Counted from the stretch's first letter, positions 25,622-35,391 are shown. The stretch is 64,000 bases of DNA from Paenibacillus sp. An7 (GCF_009870785.1 NZ_WTWX01000009.1:62001-126000); one strand, 5' to 3'. The notes: generated by a model from the letters alone, not told the origin. Made by a program: numbers and translations.

Positions 25622-26534
25622 AAGGAAGACGCATCATGGTAAGCGGCGGGCATGCAAAAAAATCATTTGTTTCTTGAATCCATTGCTTGGCGGTTGCGCT
25701 GAGCTCTTCTTTTTTTCCATAGATCATACACGTCGTTCGCAGCGTCTGCTTCAGCTCGGAGATCTGTACCGTGACAAGATCATTGTCTGACAGCAGCTGC
25801 GGTCTTACATAGGATTTAGGAAGTAAAGCGGCTGCTTTACAAGTAGGAAGCAGACGGATAATAGCCTCAAAGGAATCAATCTCCATACGAATATCAGGCA
25901 TAATCCCCGTACGGTGAAACAGATCATCGGTTAATTTACGGTACCATGTCCCCTTGGAAAAAGTAATCATCGGCAGTTTCTGTAAATCTTCCATGAATGA
26001 TTCTTTTCCGCTCAGCGGATGAGTGCTGGGGACTACAAGTTCTAGATGATCCTCAAATAAAGGACAACAATTTAGACCTGGCTCACTGATAGATGAAGCA
26101 ACGATGCCTACATCCGCTCGCCGATCTCTGACTGCCGATACAATCTCATGTGTTTTCCCTGTGACGAGCTTAATCTCTGCATGGGGATGGTTATCCATAA
26201 AAGCTGAGATCAAGGGAGGCAGCGTAGTTTGAAGCGTTGTAAGACTCGCTCCTAGTGTGATGATACTGTCGGTGTCATCTTTAAACTGAGCCAAGGACTG
26301 CAGAAATTTTAATTGATGCTGACGCTGTTCTAGTGCAAAGTCATAAGTAAGACGACCGATGGTCGTCAGTTCAAGCCTTTTTCCTTTCCGATTAAAGAGT
26401 GTAACGCCAAGCTCACCTTCGAGCTTGGCTATTTTGCGTGATAAGGCCGGCTGGGATAGATTAAGTAATTTGGATGCCTGATTCAGACTGGATTGTTCTA
26501 CAACGGTAGCAAAGGCTTGCATTTCTTCAAACAT
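25611..26534 (-). CDS. LysR-family transcriptional regulator
   Basis: A 307-residue LTTR with an N-terminal winged helix (SLNQASKLLNLSQPALSRKIAKLE) and a substrate-binding domain with VGIVASSISEPG and GITFSKG-like regions. The target and ligand are unknown. It is divergent from sdhCAB across about 245 bases, so autoregulation and control of sdh are the obvious guesses. The start ATG has GGAGGTG upstream. Confidence 0.85.
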   Translation of the reverse strand: MFEEMQAFATVVEQSSLNQASKLLNLSQPALSRKIAKLEGELGVTLFNRKGKRLELTTIGRLTYDFALEQRQHQLKFLQSLAQFKDDTDSIITLGASLTTLQTTLPPLISAFMDNHPHAEIKLVTGKTHEIVSAVRDRRADVGIVASSISEPGLNCCPLFEDHLELVVPSTHPLSGKESFMEDLQKLPMITFSKGTWYRKLTDDLFHRTGIMPDIRMEIDSFEAIIRLLPTCKAAALLPKSYVRPQLLSDNDLVTVQISELKQTLRTTCMIYGKKEELSATAKQWIQETNDFFACPPLTMMRLPFTR

Positions 26535-26697
26535 AGATGTGCACCTCCAAGATATCCTTTGGATCAGGAATGTATGCTTATACCTTTTAGTTATAACATG
26601 TAATAATTATATTGCAATTCCATTATAAGAGAAAAAGAGGTAACATAAAACAAGACACAAGTTGTTCACAAGTAGGAAAATGGAGCAATTTGTCGAT

Positions 26698-26715
26698 CCC
26701 TTTGTATGCAAAGGG
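26698..26715 (+). repeat. Perfect inverted repeat in the sdhC leader
   Basis: CCCTTTG-TATG-CAAAGGG lies about 60 bases before the sdhC start, between the divergent LysR gene and sdhC. It could be an operator half-site pair or an mRNA hairpin. No T tract follows, so it is not a terminator. Confidence 0.6.
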
Positions 26716-26778
26716 TAATGCGGTGATCTTTCAATTCAAAATATGAGAACGCTGTACATGAAAGGGGAACGTCAATTT

Positions 26779-27441
26779 ATGAAAGGGTTTTATTCGAGAA
26801 AGCTCCACTCGCTTCTTGGTGTCATCCCGCTGAGCTTGTTCTTCCTCGAGCACTTGATTACAAATTTTTCAGCCGTTGAGGGCGGCCCGCAAGCGTTTAA
26901 GGATTCGGTTGCTTTTCTGAATAGTCTTCCGCTTGTACTTGTCCTGGAAATATTTTTTATTTGGCTGCCGCTATTGTTCCATGGTGTGTATGGGTTGTAT
27001 ATTGCTTATCAAGCGAAACCGAACGTGGGACGTTTTGGCAATGAACGTAACTGGAGATACACGCTGCAGCGGATTTCCGGTGTCATTACGTTTGTCTTTG
27101 TAATCTGGCATTTATATGAGACTCGAGTTCAGGTAGCTCTTGGGAATGTAACACATGAGCAGCTAGGCAGTGTTATGCACGATATCGTGATGAATCCAAT
27201 CTTCTTTGTTATCTATTTAATCAGTGTAGTATCTGCATCATACCACTTTGCCAATGGCTTATGGTCATTCTTAGTAAGCTGGGGGATCACACGCGGACCA
27301 CGTTCGCAGCGCGTATCTTCTTATATCTGTATGAGCATGTTTGCACTCATTTCCGTTATGTTTATCGCATCATTATTCGCATTCCGCGGCGTGGAGTTCG
27401 ATGAAGCGTCCGCTTTTATTCAAATATGGAAGACAGTCTGA
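26779..27441 (+). CDS. sdhC: Succinate dehydrogenase cytochrome b558 subunit
   Basis: A 220-residue, five-helix di-heme cytochrome b of the B. subtilis type. It opens FYSRKLHSLLGVIPLSLFFLEH, with conserved His residues in LHSLLG and LEHLITN; more heme-ligand candidates are in FHGVYG, WHLYET and SYHFANGLW. It anchors SdhAB and passes electrons to menaquinone. The frame is open 12 codons upstream, but the family N-terminus points to ATG 26779. sdhA follows 23 bases later. Confidence 0.93.
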   Translation: MKGFYSRKLHSLLGVIPLSLFFLEHLITNFSAVEGGPQAFKDSVAFLNSLPLVLVLEIFFIWLPLLFHGVYGLYIAYQAKPNVGRFGNERNWRYTLQRISGVITFVFVIWHLYETRVQVALGNVTHEQLGSVMHDIVMNPIFFVIYLISVVSASYHFANGLWSFLVSWGITRGPRSQRVSSYICMSMFALISVMFIASLFAFRGVEFDEASAFIQIWKTV

Positions 27442-27464
27442 GGTTTAAGGGAGAGTGAACTGAA

Positions 27465-29207
27465 TTGGCTACAACTAACGTTATCGTAGTGGGCGGTGGT
27501 CTGGCAGGTTTAATGGCTACCATTAAGGCAGCTGAAGCCGGCGTCCATGTACATTTATTTTCGATCGTACCTGTAAAAAGATCTCACTCCGTGTGTGCAC
27601 AGGGCGGTATCAACGGAGCCGTTAATACCAAAGGGGAAGGGGATTCACCTTGGGTGCATTTTGATGATACCGTATACGGCGGTGACTTCCTGGCAAATCA
27701 GCCGCCCGTTAAAGCGATGTGTGAAGCTGCGCCAGGTATTATCCATTTGATGGACCGGATGGGTGTTATGTTTAACCGTACACCGGAAGGACTTCTTGAT
27801 TTCCGCCGTTTTGGTGGAACGAAGCATCACCGTACAGCGTACGCAGGTGCAACAACAGGGCAACAGCTTCTATATGCACTAGATGAACAGGTACGCCGCT
27901 GGGAAACAGCTGGACTCGTAACGAAGCATGAACATTGGGAGTTCCTGCAAGCAGTGGTAGACGATGAGGGCGTATGCCGCGGAATCGTAGCTCAGGATCT
28001 GCGTAACATGGAAGTGGTTACTTTTGCAGCAGATGCGACCATTCTTGCAACTGGCGGTCCTGGTATTATTTTCGGTAAAACAACAAACTCCGTAATTAAC
28101 ACAGGAACAGCTGCAAGTGCTGTGTATCAACAAGGTGTTAATTATGCGAATGGTGAGTTCATTCAAATCCACCCGACTGCCATTCCCGGCGATGACAAAT
28201 TAAGACTGATGTCTGAGTCTGCGCGCGGTGAAGGCGGCCGAATCTGGACTTATAAAGACGGCAAGCCATGGTATTTCCTTGAAGAGAAATATCCTTCTTA
28301 CGGTAACCTTGTACCGCGGGATATTGCAACTCGTGAAATTTTTGATGTGTGCGTTAGTCAGAAGCTTGGAATTAATGGCGAGAACATGGTTTATCTTGAC
28401 CTGTCTCACAAAGATCCGAAGGAACTGGATGTAAAACTGGGCGGTATTATTGAAATTTACGAGAAATTTATGGGTGATGACCCGCGTAAAATTCCAATGA
28501 AAATTTTCCCTGCAGTTCATTATTCTATGGGCGGCATGTGGGTGGATTATAACCAAATGACAAATATCCCTGGACTATTTGCAGCCGGTGAATGCGAATA
28601 TCAATATCATGGTGCAAACCGGCTAGGTGCAAACTCTTTGGTGTCAGCGATCTACGGCGGCATGGTTGCAGGACCGAAAGCAGTGGAATACATCAAAGGA
28701 ATGAAAAAATCAACACAAGATGTTTCTTCTTCTGTTTTTGATGGATATAGAAAACAACAATCAGAGAAGTATGATCAAATTACCAAAATGCAAGGCAGCG
28801 AGAATGCCTATGTAATTCATAAAGAGCTGGGCGAGTGGATGACAGACAACATGACGGTTGTTCGCCACAACGACAAGCTTGAGCAAACCATCGGTAAGAT
28901 TAAAGAACTGAAAGAACGTTATAAGAACATCAATGTTAACGATACATCAAGCTGGAATAATGCTGGGGCTTCGTTTACAAGACAACTTTGGAACATGCTG
29001 GAGTTATCCGAAGCAATGACACTAGGCGCTTTATTGCGTAACGAAAGCCGCGGAGCACACTATAAACCGGAATACCCAGAACGTGATGATGAGAACTTCC
29101 TAAAAACAAGTATCGCAACATGGAGTAAAGAAGGGCCTAAGATTTCTTATGAGGATGTCGACGTTTCGCTCATTCCGCCGCGTATTCGCGACTACTCTAA
29201 AGATTAA
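27465..29207 (+). CDS. sdhA: Succinate dehydrogenase flavoprotein subunit
   Basis: A 580-residue flavoprotein that oxidises succinate to fumarate. FAD loop GGGLAGL is at residues 10-16, the covalent FAD His41 is in RSHSVCAQGGIN, and HRTAYAGATTGQ and LATGGPG follow. The catalytic Arg region is LGANSLVSAIYGG and nearby. The start is TTG 27465, with GGGAG upstream; no ATG would preserve the FAD-binding fold. Confidence 0.96.
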   Translation: MATTNVIVVGGGLAGLMATIKAAEAGVHVHLFSIVPVKRSHSVCAQGGINGAVNTKGEGDSPWVHFDDTVYGGDFLANQPPVKAMCEAAPGIIHLMDRMGVMFNRTPEGLLDFRRFGGTKHHRTAYAGATTGQQLLYALDEQVRRWETAGLVTKHEHWEFLQAVVDDEGVCRGIVAQDLRNMEVVTFAADATILATGGPGIIFGKTTNSVINTGTAASAVYQQGVNYANGEFIQIHPTAIPGDDKLRLMSESARGEGGRIWTYKDGKPWYFLEEKYPSYGNLVPRDIATREIFDVCVSQKLGINGENMVYLDLSHKDPKELDVKLGGIIEIYEKFMGDDPRKIPMKIFPAVHYSMGGMWVDYNQMTNIPGLFAAGECEYQYHGANRLGANSLVSAIYGGMVAGPKAVEYIKGMKKSTQDVSSSVFDGYRKQQSEKYDQITKMQGSENAYVIHKELGEWMTDNMTVVRHNDKLEQTIGKIKELKERYKNINVNDTSSWNNAGASFTRQLWNMLELSEAMTLGALLRNESRGAHYKPEYPERDDENFLKTSIATWSKEGPKISYEDVDVSLIPPRIRDYSKD

Positions 29208-29257
29208 ATCAGGTTATCAGCAGTAATCCTGCAGTATTAAGTGAGGAGGGAAACATC

Positions 29258-30028
29258 ATGGCAGAAACTACGGTGACAAAATCATCTAAAAGTGTGAAGT
29301 TTATTATTACCCGCCAAGATAAGCCGGATTCCGCTTCATATACCGAAGAATTTGAGCTTCCGTACCGTCCGGGTATGAACGTAATCAGTGCTTTGATGGA
29401 GATTCAGCGGAACCCAGTGAATACAGAGGGTAAACAAATTGCTCCTGTCTGCTGGGAATCCAACTGTCTGGAAGAAGTGTGCGGTGCTTGTTCTATGGTC
29501 ATTAACGGGAAACCCCGTCAAGCCTGTGCGGCGCTGGTTGATCAGCTAGAACAACCGATCAGACTTGAGCCGATGAAGACTTTCCCGGTCGTTCGTGACC
29601 TGGTTATCGATCGCGATCGGATGTTTAAGGCGCTCAAACGCGTTAAGGCATGGATTCCAATTGATGGAACCTACGACCTGGGTCCAGGTCCACGTATGGC
29701 TGAGAAGAAACGTCAGTGGGCTTATGAGCTGTCGAAGTGTATGACATGCGGTGTATGTCTTGAAGCTTGTCCAAACGTCAATGAAAAAACCGACTTTATC
29801 GGTCCTGCTGCCATTTCACAGGTTCGCCTGTTTAATTCTCACCCAACTGGAGAGATGAACAAGGAAGAACGACTGGATGCACTTATGGACGACGGCGGTA
29901 TTGAAGGCTGTGGTAACTCTCAGAACTGCGTACGCTCTTGTCCAAAAGGAATTCCGCTCACCACTTCCATCGCGGAGATGAACAAAGATACAACAAAACA
30001 TATGTTTAAACGTTGGCTTGGCGCGTAA
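29258..30028 (+). CDS. sdhB: Succinate dehydrogenase iron-sulfur subunit
   Basis: A 256-residue Fe-S subunit. The [2Fe-2S] ligands are in CLEEVCGAC and the later RQAC, the [4Fe-4S] site in CMTCGVCLEACP and the [3Fe-4S] site in CGNSQNCVRSCPKG. It links the flavin to the heme/quinone subunit. GAGGAGGG lies before the ATG, and a strong terminator ends the sdhCAB operon. Confidence 0.96.
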   Translation: MAETTVTKSSKSVKFIITRQDKPDSASYTEEFELPYRPGMNVISALMEIQRNPVNTEGKQIAPVCWESNCLEEVCGACSMVINGKPRQACAALVDQLEQPIRLEPMKTFPVVRDLVIDRDRMFKALKRVKAWIPIDGTYDLGPGPRMAEKKRQWAYELSKCMTCGVCLEACPNVNEKTDFIGPAAISQVRLFNSHPTGEMNKEERLDALMDDGGIEGCGNSQNCVRSCPKGIPLTTSIAEMNKDTTKHMFKRWLGA

Positions 30029-30054
30029 TTTACGAGTAGTAACGATAGAACATG

Positions 30055-30086
30055 AACCCCGTTCTTTATTGCACGGGGTTTTTTTG
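30055..30086 (+). terminator. Terminator of the sdhCAB operon
   Basis: AACCCCGT and ACGGGGTT arms with a 10-base loop, then TTTTTTT. Confidence 0.92.
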
Positions 30087-30209
30087 TTTGGAATAACAAA
30101 GATAAGTTTCTATATGGGTTATACCGCTCACTATCCTGCCGTACCTAGGTTCCTTACTTCAATTTGGATTATGGTATAATTTGAATCACTAGAAGGGAAG
30201 TGCATCTCT

Positions 30210-31034
30210 ATGGCAGACGCCATTATAGAAAGACCCGTTACACGTTCTGAGATCGCGGAAGGGCTTACGAAGCTTGGACTGAGGCCCGGAATGACGATTC
30301 TTGTCCATTCTTCAATGAAAAGTTTTGGAGGTTGGGTCCCCGGTGGTCCTCCAGCGGTTGTTTTAGCGCTTCAGGATGTGATTGGACCGGAAGGGACCAT
30401 TGTGATGCCTGCTCAATCAATGGATCTGACAGATCCTTCTACATGGATGAATCCACCGGCTGATGCCAAATGGTGGGATTTGATTCGTGATGAGATGCCT
30501 GCTTATGACCCCGATTTTACGGAAACGGCAGGAATGGGCGTCATCGTAGATGCATTCCGGCAGTCTAAAAATACCCGCCGCAGCAGACATCCCCATGTGT
30601 CTTTTGCTGCATCAGGACCGATGGCTTTCTATATATTAGAAGACCACAGTTATGACTACAGTCTAGGTGAACTGTCCCCTTTAGGACGGCTATATGAACT
30701 GGATGCGCACGTTGTCTTACTTGGCTGCGGACATGAGCGGAATACTTCATTTCATCTAGCTGAATACCGAGCCCGCTATGCAGGTAAGGAAGAAGTCCAG
30801 CACCGTGCGCCTGTTCTTTCGAATGGAGTAAAGCAGTGGATTACATACCGAGACTACAACATTAGCTCGGATGATTTTCAAAAGCTGGGTTTGGATTATG
30901 AGCAATCCGCAGTTTCGCCTTATAATAAAGTTCAGATTCGCTGGGCCCCCTGTTTTATGGCACCACAGCGAGCCTTGGTTGATTATGCGGAAACCTGGTT
31001 GAGTACGAATAGGAAGATGGATAAGGAAACCTAA
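30210..31034 (+). CDS. AAC(3)-family N-acetyltransferase (YokD-like)
   Basis: A 274-residue member of the antibiotic_NAT (aminoglycoside 3-N-acetyltransferase) family. Family signatures are TILVHSSMKSFGGWVPGG near the N-terminus, GTIVMPAQS, and RRSRHPHVSFAASG with the conserved His. Enzymes of this fold acetylate amino groups from acetyl-CoA; many chromosomal relatives (YokD, FrbF) do not act on clinical aminoglycosides. There is no mobile-element context, so resistance is not implied. It starts a run of genes on this strand, including two phosphoesterases, with short gaps. Confidence 0.82.
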   Translation: MADAIIERPVTRSEIAEGLTKLGLRPGMTILVHSSMKSFGGWVPGGPPAVVLALQDVIGPEGTIVMPAQSMDLTDPSTWMNPPADAKWWDLIRDEMPAYDPDFTETAGMGVIVDAFRQSKNTRRSRHPHVSFAASGPMAFYILEDHSYDYSLGELSPLGRLYELDAHVVLLGCGHERNTSFHLAEYRARYAGKEEVQHRAPVLSNGVKQWITYRDYNISSDDFQKLGLDYEQSAVSPYNKVQIRWAPCFMAPQRALVDYAETWLSTNRKMDKET

Positions 31035-31066
31035 GCGATGGGCTAGGTAAAGAAAGGGGACCTCCA

Positions 31067-32017
31067 ATGAAGGAAACACGAGTGCATTCAGAGCAGAATG
31101 ACCGTAAACCGGTGCGACCACGAGATGGACGCGAAACGGTCCCAGCGATTTTCCCAGGAAAAGAGAAAGTGCATGATCCCTCTCGCAGGCGCTTTCTTAA
31201 AAAAGCGAGTAAACTTGCGCTTACAGCAAGTGCCGGCATTTTTACAGGAGGATATGCATGGTTATGGGAGCCAAGGCGACTTGAAGTAGAGCATGTAGAG
31301 ATTACATTGCCGCGGCTGCCTAAAGCCTTTCATGGTATGAAAATTGCTCATTTCAGTGACATGCATCTGGGATTTCATATGGATCTATCGGATATGGAGC
31401 GACTTGCTTCCGCACTAGCCAGACAAACTCCCGATCTAATCTGTTTTACTGGAGATATGTTGGAAAGCAAAGCGGAGCCCATGGTAGAATGTATTCCACT
31501 GTTACAGTCAATGAAAGCCCCGCTAGGAAAGTATGCTGTTCTCGGTAATCATGATTACAGAGGACGTGAATATGAACGACTCGCTCAAATGTACAAAGAA
31601 GCAGGGTTTACATTACTCGTGAATAAGCATATCACTGTGGAGCGCGAGGGCGAACAAATAGCAATCGTAGGAATAGATGATGCACTAAATGGAGTACCTG
31701 ATCCTGAAGCGGCCCGTAAAGGGCTGAAAAAGGGGACATTTGCTATCCTTCTCATGCATGAGCCTGATTATGCAGATATCGCGAAGGATTATGATTATGA
31801 TCTACAATTATCAGGACATAGCCATGGTGGTCAGGTTAGAGCACCTTTTATAGGGGCACTTACCACTCCAAGGGGCTCTCAAAAGTACATTCAAGGCCTG
31901 TATTATACAGGTGAAAAAGAAAAATCCATGCCTGTTTATGTGAATCGTGGAGTCGGAATGACTCAGCTCCCTATACGGTTTTTGTGCAGACCGGAGCTGA
32001 CCATTTTTCATGTGTAA
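31067..32017 (+). CDS. Tat-exported metallophosphoesterase (YkuE-like)
   Basis: A 316-residue calcineurin-like phosphoesterase. The N-terminus carries a twin-arginine signal: DPSRRRFLKKAS, then a hydrophobic stretch ALTASAGIFTGG. The metal-binding motifs are in order: HFSDMHLGFH, FTGDML, GNHDY and SGHSHGGQ. B. subtilis YkuE has the same layout and is a Tat substrate bound to the cell wall. The 35 polar residues before the RR motif are longer than usual. The substrate is unknown; removal of the signal would release it outside the membrane. Confidence 0.85.
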   Translation: MKETRVHSEQNDRKPVRPRDGRETVPAIFPGKEKVHDPSRRRFLKKASKLALTASAGIFTGGYAWLWEPRRLEVEHVEITLPRLPKAFHGMKIAHFSDMHLGFHMDLSDMERLASALARQTPDLICFTGDMLESKAEPMVECIPLLQSMKAPLGKYAVLGNHDYRGREYERLAQMYKEAGFTLLVNKHITVEREGEQIAIVGIDDALNGVPDPEAARKGLKKGTFAILLMHEPDYADIAKDYDYDLQLSGHSHGGQVRAPFIGALTTPRGSQKYIQGLYYTGEKEKSMPVYVNRGVGMTQLPIRFLCRPELTIFHV

Positions 32018-32063
32018 CATTCATGGCACGCAGAAGTAAAGCTCAGCAAAGAGGGCAGAAAGG

Positions 32064-32846
32064 ATGGATAACATGGAGCAAATCGCTATTGTTTCTGATA
32101 TTCATGGCAATATGACGGCATGGGATGCCGTTCTAGAAGATATTCGTAAGAGAGGGATTACCCGCATCTTTTGTTTGGGTGATTTGGTTGGCAAAGGTCC
32201 TGACTCGATTTCTGCTGTAGATCGTGTTCGTGAGAATTGTGAAGTTATTGTGCGTGGGAATTGGGATGAACTTGTTGCGAAGAGACAACCAGGTCCACAT
32301 TTTGAGTGGCATGCGGAAAGTCTTGGGGAGGAGCGGTTATCCTACTTGGCAGCACTTCCTTTCAGTTATCACTTTCGGCTAAGCGGCAGACGAATTCGGC
32401 TTGTTCATGCTTCGTCTACGAGTGTATATCATCGAGTACAGCCATGGGATTCGCTCGAAGAAAGAATGGGGATGTTTGGGGCTATTTCAGAGTCTTCCTC
32501 AGAAGAAATGGATGCTGGAGAGCCGGATGTCGTGGCTTACGGTGATGTACACAATGCCTACTTACAGTATTTGAACGGTAAATTGTTATTCAATGTAGGC
32601 AGTGTCGGCAATCCCCTTGATTTGCCACAGGCTTCCTATTGTATTCTAGAGGGAACTAGCGAAGAACAAGCTGAACTTGAAACGGGTGCTCCAAGCGAGC
32701 CTTTGCCTTTTAATGTGCAGTTTGTTCGTGTACCTTATGATATTGAAGCTGAGGTATCAAAAGCACTGCAATCGAGTGCACCTAATATGGATCTATACAT
32801 CAATGAAATTCGAACAGGGGTTTATCGCGGATTACAAGGCAAGTAA
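32064..32846 (+). CDS. Cytosolic metallophosphoesterase family protein
   Basis: A 260-residue calcineurin-like protein with IAIVSDIHGN, FCLGDLVGKGP, RGNWDE, LVHAS and YGDVHNAYLQ, matching the YfcE/ApaH-like 'GxDIHGN' branch. No signal peptide, so it is cytosolic. In place of the GNHD motif it has GNWD, as in many of this branch. Substrates may be dinucleotides, cyclic nucleotides or phosphoproteins; the sequence cannot tell. Start at ATG 32064 or 32073, each with a usable ribosome site. Confidence 0.8.
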   Translation: MDNMEQIAIVSDIHGNMTAWDAVLEDIRKRGITRIFCLGDLVGKGPDSISAVDRVRENCEVIVRGNWDELVAKRQPGPHFEWHAESLGEERLSYLAALPFSYHFRLSGRRIRLVHASSTSVYHRVQPWDSLEERMGMFGAISESSSEEMDAGEPDVVAYGDVHNAYLQYLNGKLLFNVGSVGNPLDLPQASYCILEGTSEEQAELETGAPSEPLPFNVQFVRVPYDIEAEVSKALQSSAPNMDLYINEIRTGVYRGLQGK

Positions 32847-32877
32847 CTTTTTTTGAAGAAGGAGTACACTCACTTTC

Positions 32878-33480
32878 ATGTTTACAAAACTTGCGCTGAG
32901 ACAGGGTTTGCCGGTACTGGCTTCAGAGCGCTTGCGTATGAGAGCTTTGACGCCTGAAGATGATGAGGTAATCTTTCAATTTTTAAACGATAGTGAAGTG
33001 ATTCAATATTTAAATCGTGTAAACTTGCCGACCAAGATCCGTGCAAGACGGATTATGAAAGAAATTCGGTTATCTGGAGATAGGCTGGAATCCATTCACT
33101 ATGGAATTTGTCTGCAGGAATCAGGGCATCTCATCGGGGTAGTTTCCTTTCAGCAGTGGAAAGAGTCGCAAAAGCAAGCACATATTGGCTATATGTTTAA
33201 TCGGGCGTATTGGGGTCAAGGATATGCGGCAGAAGCATTAGAGCGGCTGACCCAGTTTGGTTTTGAGGAGCTTGATTTTACTCAGCTGAAAGCAAGAATT
33301 CATGAGCAGAATGATCGTTCCAAGAAACTGCTGATGAGAAGCGGTTTTACTCATAAAAAGACAGAGCAACACTTTTCTCTGCTTCAAATGCAGAATCAAG
33401 ACATTCTTGTCTATAAGATCGACAGGGAACAATACAGACATAATAGAAGAGGTTATCATGAAAGCGGAAAATTGGTTTAG
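32878..33480 (+). CDS. GNAT N-acetyltransferase, RimJ/RimL-like
   Basis: A 200-residue GNAT enzyme of the Acetyltransf_3 type. It begins ERLRMRALTPEDDE, has the acetyl-CoA loop as NRAYWGQGYAAEAL and the RSGF ending of the fold. Targets in this branch include ribosomal-protein N-termini and small amines. The last 23 bases overlap the start of the EamA gene, suggesting coupled translation. Confidence 0.83.
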   Translation: MFTKLALRQGLPVLASERLRMRALTPEDDEVIFQFLNDSEVIQYLNRVNLPTKIRARRIMKEIRLSGDRLESIHYGICLQESGHLIGVVSFQQWKESQKQAHIGYMFNRAYWGQGYAAEALERLTQFGFEELDFTQLKARIHEQNDRSKKLLMRSGFTHKKTEQHFSLLQMQNQDILVYKIDREQYRHNRRGYHESGKLV

Positions 33481-34420
33481 ACATCCGGCAGGCATCGTCA
33501 TAAGTTCGGCAGTGGCCACGTTACTGTGGGGCAGCGCGATGCCTGTCATTAAAAAGGGGTATGCAGCGCTTGATATCGAGGCGGCACATGTAAGTGAACA
33601 GTGGTTATTTGCAGGATACCGTTTCACATTGGCAGGATTACTGCTGATCCTATTCCACTATCTGTTCCAAAGAAAGAAGAGCGGAGCTGCACATAGAATA
33701 AAAAAGGGCCGACTTGGCCGGCTCGCGCTTATTCAGACATTTCTTCAGTATCTGCTGCTTTATGTAGGGCTTAGTTATAGCACAGGAATCCAAGGATCTA
33801 TTATCGTCGGCTCCACTTCCCTGTTTCAAATGTTAGCGGTTCGGATGTTTGACTCATCAGAGCGACTTACCTTGATGAAATTATCAGGTCTGTTCCTTGG
33901 GTTTGCAGGAATTGCGGCTGCGGGGATCGGAAATGGAAATATGGAGATATCCTTTGGATGGGGAGAGTTACTGCTGCTTGGTTCTGCAATGTTTGGCGGA
34001 GTAGGGAATGTACTCGCTAGGCAGGAAAGTAGAAATGAACCGGTGTTATCTTTAACGGGAAGACAAATGATGCTCGGCGGAATAATGCTGCTTGCCGTTA
34101 GTGTCCCTGTTACAGGACTTGCCCCATTTCCGATGGACGGAACAACGTTCTTATATTTATTTTATCTTGCTTTGTTGTCAGCTGCAGGGTTTGGATTATG
34201 GAATACCATTATGAAATATAATGAAGTAGGCCGGGTCTCGATGTACTTATTTCTCATTCCTGTATTCGGAGTGATATTATCGTCTCTGATCCTTGGCGAA
34301 CAGCTGTCGGGCTGGATTGCGGTATCTCTATCGCTCGTGGTCAGCGGTATTATCATTGTGAATCGATCCGTTTCGGACAAGCGTTTGAAAGGGCTAAAAA
34401 CAACGAATAACACCCCATGA
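33458..34420 (+). CDS. EamA/DMT-superfamily transporter
   Basis: A 320-residue integral membrane protein with ten predicted helices in two EamA repeats (first beginning VISSAVATLLWGSAMPVIKK, second FGWGELLLLGSAMFGGVGNV). DMT proteins export metabolites such as amino acids; the cargo cannot be predicted. ATG 33458 with AGAAGAGG is chosen; it overlaps the GNAT stop. The longer frame from 33407 has no ribosome site. Confidence 0.85.
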   Translation: MKAENWFRHPAGIVISSAVATLLWGSAMPVIKKGYAALDIEAAHVSEQWLFAGYRFTLAGLLLILFHYLFQRKKSGAAHRIKKGRLGRLALIQTFLQYLLLYVGLSYSTGIQGSIIVGSTSLFQMLAVRMFDSSERLTLMKLSGLFLGFAGIAAAGIGNGNMEISFGWGELLLLGSAMFGGVGNVLARQESRNEPVLSLTGRQMMLGGIMLLAVSVPVTGLAPFPMDGTTFLYLFYLALLSAAGFGLWNTIMKYNEVGRVSMYLFLIPVFGVILSSLILGEQLSGWIAVSLSLVVSGIIIVNRSVSDKRLKGLKTTNNTP

Positions 34421-34532
34421 TACCCTATTAACATATCTTGTTACACAAATGAAATATTGCTGAAACTAAACTCTAACAGAGACAGGTTAAACTGATCTCA
34501 TGACCCCCTTTTTGATAATATAAATGCAGTTA

Positions 34533-34568
34533 GGACCCGTGAGCGAGCTCACCGGGTCCCTTTTTTTT
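34533..34568 (+). terminator. Terminator between EamA and PHP genes
   Basis: GGACCCG/CGGGTCC arms with an inner GAGC/GCTC stem, then eight T. It serves the plus-strand unit. Confidence 0.9.
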
Positions 34569-34581
34569 ATCTGGATTCAAG

Positions 34582-35391
34582 CTAGAGCGGAACAACTTGC
34601 CTTTCTTTTTGCTTGAAATAGACCCAGCTTTCAAATCCAATTTCTTTCAGCTTGCTGCGAACCTCTTCCCATTCATCTCCAACACGCTCTGGTTTATGAG
34701 CATCAGAACCAAATGTAACATACACACCGTAGTAATGAGCCCGCTCCAAAATCTCATCCGAAGGGTACCAGCCGCCGCTGAGTTTGGTCTTGCCAGATGT
34801 ATTAATCTCAATAGCAATTCGTTCTTCCGCAATCGTCTGAAGCGTATCATCAATGGCTTTTTCTGCCGGTATTTTAGAAAAGTCAGGGTAATTCCCTTTC
34901 ATTGCATCAATATGTCCAAGGATTTGGAACATCCCGCTTTTGGCTGATTGCCGAATCAAATCATAATACGTTTCTTTGACTTTGATACTCGCCTTTTCAT
35001 CGTGGTTCTTCCAGCGGTTTTTGTTGAAAATACTAACTCCTCCCGTACTATGTACGGAACCAATAATATAGTCGAACGGATACTTGTTTAGCGTCTTGCG
35101 ATACACCTCCGCAAACTCCGGAAAAAAGTCGGACTCAATGCCTAGCAGAACATCTATTTTTCCTGCATATTCTTTCTTGAGAGAGAGTACTTCTTCTACA
35201 TAATGTACAAGTTCACTTTTTGCCATCGCAATTTTGGGAAAAGCCTGTTCTTCTTCCCTTCCAAAGTAAGGGGTATGATCAGAAATGCCGATCACTTGCA
35301 GGCCTGCAGATATTCCAGCTTCAACGTAATCCCTTATGGTTCCGTTTGCATGACCACAGCGAACGTGGTGCGTGTGCAGATCAAATTTCAA
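34582..35391 (-). CDS. HisJ-type PHP histidinol-phosphatase
   Basis: A 269-residue PHP-domain hydrolase. Metal ligands are in FDLHTHHVRCGH, ISDHTP, GIESDF, GSVHS and GHIDAMKG, with the last in FGSDAHKPERVG. This is the signature set of HisJ/HisK histidinol-phosphate phosphatases. No his genes are nearby, so activity on another phosphate ester is possible. The start is TTG 35391, with AGGAGG nine bases before it. A LysR gene lies directly upstream on the same strand. Confidence 0.82.
   Translation of the reverse strand: MKFDLHTHHVRCGHANGTIRDYVEAGISAGLQVIGISDHTPYFGREEEQAFPKIAMAKSELVHYVEEVLSLKKEYAGKIDVLLGIESDFFPEFAEVYRKTLNKYPFDYIIGSVHSTGGVSIFNKNRWKNHDEKASIKVKETYYDLIRQSAKSGMFQILGHIDAMKGNYPDFSKIPAEKAIDDTLQTIAEERIAIEINTSGKTKLSGGWYPSDEILERAHYYGVYVTFGSDAHKPERVGDEWEEVRSKLKEIGFESWVYFKQKERQVVPL

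Noticed and set aside
26641..26680. Rex operator upstream of sdhC
   Set aside because: Only one half (TTCACAA) is present; the other half does not match.
30210..31034. Acquired aminoglycoside resistance
   Set aside because: The gene is of the AAC(3) family, but there is no mobile element or resistance context, and many chromosomal members have other roles.
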